This document shows, piece after piece, positions 60,851 through 64,000 of a DNA stretch of 64,000 nucleotides; the first letter of the stretch is position 1; every line of letters starts with the position of its first letter. Source of the stretch: Termitomyces sp. T153. Taxonomy: Eukaryota > Basidiomycota > Agaricomycetes > Agaricales > Lyophyllaceae. The notes beneath the pieces were generated by a model. It searched no databases and had not been told where the DNA came from. It saw only the letters and a list, made by a program, of their open reading frames with translations. The translations under genes and the position numbers were made by a program. The DNA lies in NCBI GenBank assembly GCA_018296165.2, contig JACKQL020000016.1, forward strand, positions 434,001 to 498,000, read 5' to 3'.

Positions 60851-61839
60851 TTGTGCTTTTCCATTGGGGACATAGTTAGGCTGCTAAGAGTTTGGTTAGA
60901 GTTAATGTCTAGTGTTATTTTAAGTCTTGCTAGCTTTTGTTAGTGTTAGGGATGGGCTTATCATTCCAGGTATATCTATCAAGGGGAGCTTGCTACCCTT
61001 AGCCAAATACTTTCCTCTTATTTTTGACACATTTTTGTATCTGGAGGCACAGGTTCAATTCCCGGGCTGGTAAAAATCTTGTCATGCATTATAATGAATG
61101 CTCCTCATTATTGGAAATAATGCACCACCATCTATACTGATTACAATAGAATGATGCGTTAAATTGACACTATAGGATGGATACCTTCCATCATAGCAAC
61201 TCAATGGCATATGTTAGCAACTCCTTGACAGCAAGACAGATGATTATCCATTCAGTTCAGTACAAGCTGGGTAGCTTCAAGCCAAGGAAGGCTCTTCAGA
61301 GTACCAGCTCCTGCTCTCAAACTGAGTGCACCATAGTGATGCTTTACACTGGATGCACTTTATATGTCAGACTTATAATTACAAAACAGTATCTAATTGA
61401 ACTTCACCTCATTTTCAACATTATGATCAGCCAACAAGAGGTCAGATATGAGCGCAATACTAGTGATTGATTGACAATGATATCCTTCTTGATGATTGCA
61501 ACAAGACATGGGTCACCTTCTTTTACTGCAATATGTTACAACCAAATAGAAGAGAGCTATCAAACAAAAAAATGCACAGACTTCCCATGTTGGGTTTCCC
61601 CTCTGGGATTGTGATTATGACTTGACATGACTGGAAGTGGTCTGATATAGGTAGACTCAGTTAAATCACTCTATGAGGCAGTCATGTCTGCTTTACTCCA
61701 AGTAAATCTACAATAGTATAAACTACTTTTGCACAGACTTTCATGCGGTCCCAGGACCTCAAAGCAGAGGAGAATATCCCATCACATTTCATATTCTATT
61801 TCCTAAAACAGACCTGACCCTGCAAGACAATTGTACCCG

Positions 61840-62125
61840 ATACTAAGGCTCCACTCTAGCCGAACCCTCGAATATGTCCAGAGGTATTGAGGAGCAACGG
61901 TTTGCTCGAACTTGAACAAACTTCGGTCAAATATAGAAATTCTCGTAATGCCTACCGATTTCGAAATGGCTGTAAGTGATCATGAAAGCCTGTCCTCATT
62001 GACCTTCGCATACATCGATTCATTCAGGCACTTTTGTTGTCTTTTGAGATGGTCGTCACCCATATGACCTACTTGACAACCAATTCTACAATTCTGACTT
62101 CTACACCAAATCTTCCCTATACGAT
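61840..62125 (-). repeat. Long inverted repeat, right arm
   Basis: This is the reverse complement of the segment at 1-323, with the order of shared blocks preserved. It starts about 100 bp to the right of the CpG-poor block but keeps normal CpG, so it belongs to a different, probably younger repeat. It lies about 310 bp upstream of the aldose 1-epimerase start. Confidence 0.8.
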
Positions 62126-62439
62126 TTGGTCATGAGTCGCGGGCTACTTGCTGCTGTGGATATGAAGAAGAAACCTTGGCTTGAGGACTTCCGCGAATCA
62201 TTCGAATACTTGCGACAGTGTGGGAGATGCTCTTCCTATGTCTAGTGATTTATGCAACGACAGCGAAAGGGAATCCTAACTTTAACCACCGCTCTGCTGC
62301 CGAAAAATTCGCTAACAGCGAACACTTCGTCAAGTGACTAAAATAGATGGGGCCTGAGTCTTACAATTGCGTTAGCTAATAGGGAAAGAAGCAGCTTAAA
62401 AGACGGACAGTCAAAAGAGGGGCTCATCTCCTTTCACCC

Positions 62440-64000
62440 ATGCTTTTGCATCTCGTTGTGTTGAACAGCTTATTGGCTTTGGGCTTGTCTTCATCATGGG
62501 TGAGCCACTCGGTCATTTCTCTGATTTGATCGACTAACCATCCCACAAGCCCTTTGACGTGACCACATTATCAGCACCGGATGGGTCTATCACAGCAAAA
62601 TTTGTATCTTTTGGTGCGACAATGACCGAACTTTGGGTCAAGGATAAATACGGGAAAGCGAGGGATGTGGTTCTTGGATATGATGATAATGTATGTGCTC
62701 CCAGTGTAGTCCTTTGTTCTATAATGGGGTCGTATCAATTTCTAGACCCGCCTCTTGACCGATCCGGACCATCCAGTGTTCAATCCTATCGTCGGTCGGT
62801 AAGTATGAAATTTTAGAAGTCTCGTTTGTAGTAAGTGATCAAGTGTAACGTGACGACTCGCCAGATACGCGAATCGTATCAAGAACGGTATCTTCCCTTC
62901 TACCTGCCATCGTCGAACATTCAACTCGAATTCTCAATCTATCAGGAACCTTCTCCATTCCGATCACGAAGGATCCCCAACCAGACGGTCCTAATGTTTA
63001 CCACATCCCCCTAAACAGCGGTGAGCCTGAGCCTTTACTTATAGCGCGTTCAAACGTGAATTGAAGGTGTTTGTAGGAGAGGTTAGCCTTTCGAGCTCCA
63101 TATTAAATCAAAGTTGACCTCAAATTTAATCAGGTCACCCTTCACGGTGGTATCTACGGCTGGGACAGGCGAAATTGGACAATAGTCTCCAAAACCCAAA
63201 CGAGCGTTACGTACAAACATATCGACGCTGCGGACGAAGGCTTTCCTGGAAATGTTACAGCATACGTATGTTAATGTGACGCTTGAATGTTTTACATGAC
63301 AGATACATCAACGGTTGTTTATTATAGGCTACTCATACAGTCATCGACGGCGGTATTCTGAAAACGGAAGTCTACGCCACTGCCACACAGGAGGTAAAAA
63401 CGTGCCAATCCAATTGATGGTTTCTCATGTGCGAGAGCTGCTATAGACACCCATCATGCTCACACAACACATCTATTGGTGAAACCGTCTTGAATCATTA
63501 AGTACATATGTCACAAATTAATGGTTTTCAAGGAATCTGGACGCTTTCCAAGATGGCGTTAACGATATCCTCGGACATCACCTGCAAGTGGATTCTTCGA
63601 AAGTCATTGCTGTCGATAGTAACGCCATTCCGACCGGTGACTTCATCCAAGTAGAAGGAACGCCGTTTGATTTCACAAAAGAACAAGAGATTGGCGCTCG
63701 TTGGAATGACACCGTCAATCTATGTGGTTCTGGTCTGTCTCTCCTTTGTCTTATCCGTCTTTGTCTCAAGCCTTTACAGGTTGTCAAGGCTATGATCATG
63801 CTTGGGTTTACGACAACGATGAAAGCAACAGAATTGGAAGTTCACTCTGGAGCGATATCTCCGGTATCAGGTGCATCCCGTTTTTTGCACCATCTGTTCT
63901 CCGACTCATGCGGCTGCCTCAGGGTCGATATATCTACGGATCAACCAGCGGTTCAAGTGTATACCTCCTTTGGGCTTAATACTCCTCGCAAAACAGTTCA
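62440..64000 (+). CDS. Secreted aldose 1-epimerase (mutarotase), 3' end outside window
   Basis: Predicted exons: 62440-62499, 62550-62690, 62746-62798, 62865-62887, 62946-63020, 63077-63081, 63134-63265, 63328-63393, 63447-63478, 63533-63726, 63780-63870 and 63922 to the window end. All phases join. Exon 1 encodes a signal peptide (MLLHLVVLNSLLALGLSSSW), so the enzyme is likely secreted. The mutarotase fold follows: FVSFGATMTELWV, DVVLGYDDN, PIVGRYANRIKNGTF, VTLHGGIYGWDRRNW (first catalytic histidine), IMLTQHIYWNLDAF (second histidine) and GYDHAWVYD (active-site aspartate). The C-terminal glutamate region lies beyond 64000. It interconverts alpha and beta forms of sugars such as glucose or galactose. 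Exon 6 is only five bases (GAGAG); without it the HGG block falls out of frame. Confidence 0.88.

Larger units (their letters stand above)
48610..61745. mobile_element. CpG-depleted block of decayed transposable-element sequence
   Basis: About 13.1 kb with lower GC than both flanks and almost no CpG. By eye I find only about 13-15 CG dinucleotides, whereas GC, TG and CA are common. Flanking DNA on both sides has several CpG per 60-base line. All reading frames inside are short and broken. This is the expected outcome of heavy CpG methylation followed by C-to-T change in transposons of basidiomycetes. I cannot identify the element class: no reverse transcriptase, integrase or transposase motif is readable, and no terminal repeats are obvious at the edges. 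It may be several nested insertions. Confidence 0.8.

Noticed and set aside
1..64000. CRISPR array or bacterial-type operon
   Set aside because: The only regular array is the 22-bp minisatellite, with no unique spacers. Genes carry spliceosomal introns, so the DNA is fungal nuclear.

Overview
This window looks like genomic DNA of a filamentous basidiomycete, most likely an Agaricomycete. The genes have many short introns (about 45 to 65 bases, GT-AG with one GC-AG candidate). Several encode protein types expanded in mushroom-forming fungi: a DUF6533 membrane protein, DUF6699 and DUF6697-like proteins, a BTB protein, an F-box protein, a tyrosine-kinase-like kinase and a stand-alone adenylate-forming reductase. 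No bacterial-style operons are present. No species can be named from the sequence alone.

Layout. Positions 1-323 are one arm of a long inverted repeat whose partner lies at 61840-62125. Then come a DUF1349 gene (1762), a PLAC8 cysteine-rich gene (3298), a minus-strand adenylate-forming reductase broken by two frameshifts (4891-8459) and a GDA1/CD39 nucleotidase relic with its catalytic core deleted (9671-10510). Next are a membrane coiled-coil gene with a decayed paralog beside it (13705-15932), a second PLAC8 gene (17302) and a nine-exon ammonium transporter with GATA motifs upstream (18729-20900). A mitochondrial-targeted helical protein follows (21839), then two tandem DUF6697-like genes on the minus strand separated by a 22-bp minisatellite (23508-27875). 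After these come a DUF6533 gene (29511), a DHA2-type MFS transporter (31610), an agaric-specific conserved gene (34418), a kinase and DUF6699 pair 13 bp apart (37834-40282), and a run of relics: a coiled-coil gene, a Chs7-type chitin synthase chaperone and a BTB gene. An F-box gene lies at 44990-46736.

From about 48.6 to 61.75 kb the composition changes abruptly. Roughly 13 kb is AT-rich and almost free of CpG (about 13-15 CpGs by eye), with broken reading frames, internal direct repeats and Pol III-like boxes. I read this as an old transposon block mutated by CpG methylation and deamination. CpG-normal DNA resumes at about 61.8 kb with the second inverted-repeat arm. A secreted aldose 1-epimerase gene follows and runs off the end of the window; it contains a predicted 5-nt microexon.

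The genes do not form one obvious pathway. Ammonium uptake, an MFS exporter or vacuolar transporter, and an aldose epimerase are ordinary housekeeping or nutrition functions. The high share of relics among the genes marks a relaxed, transposon-influenced accessory region.
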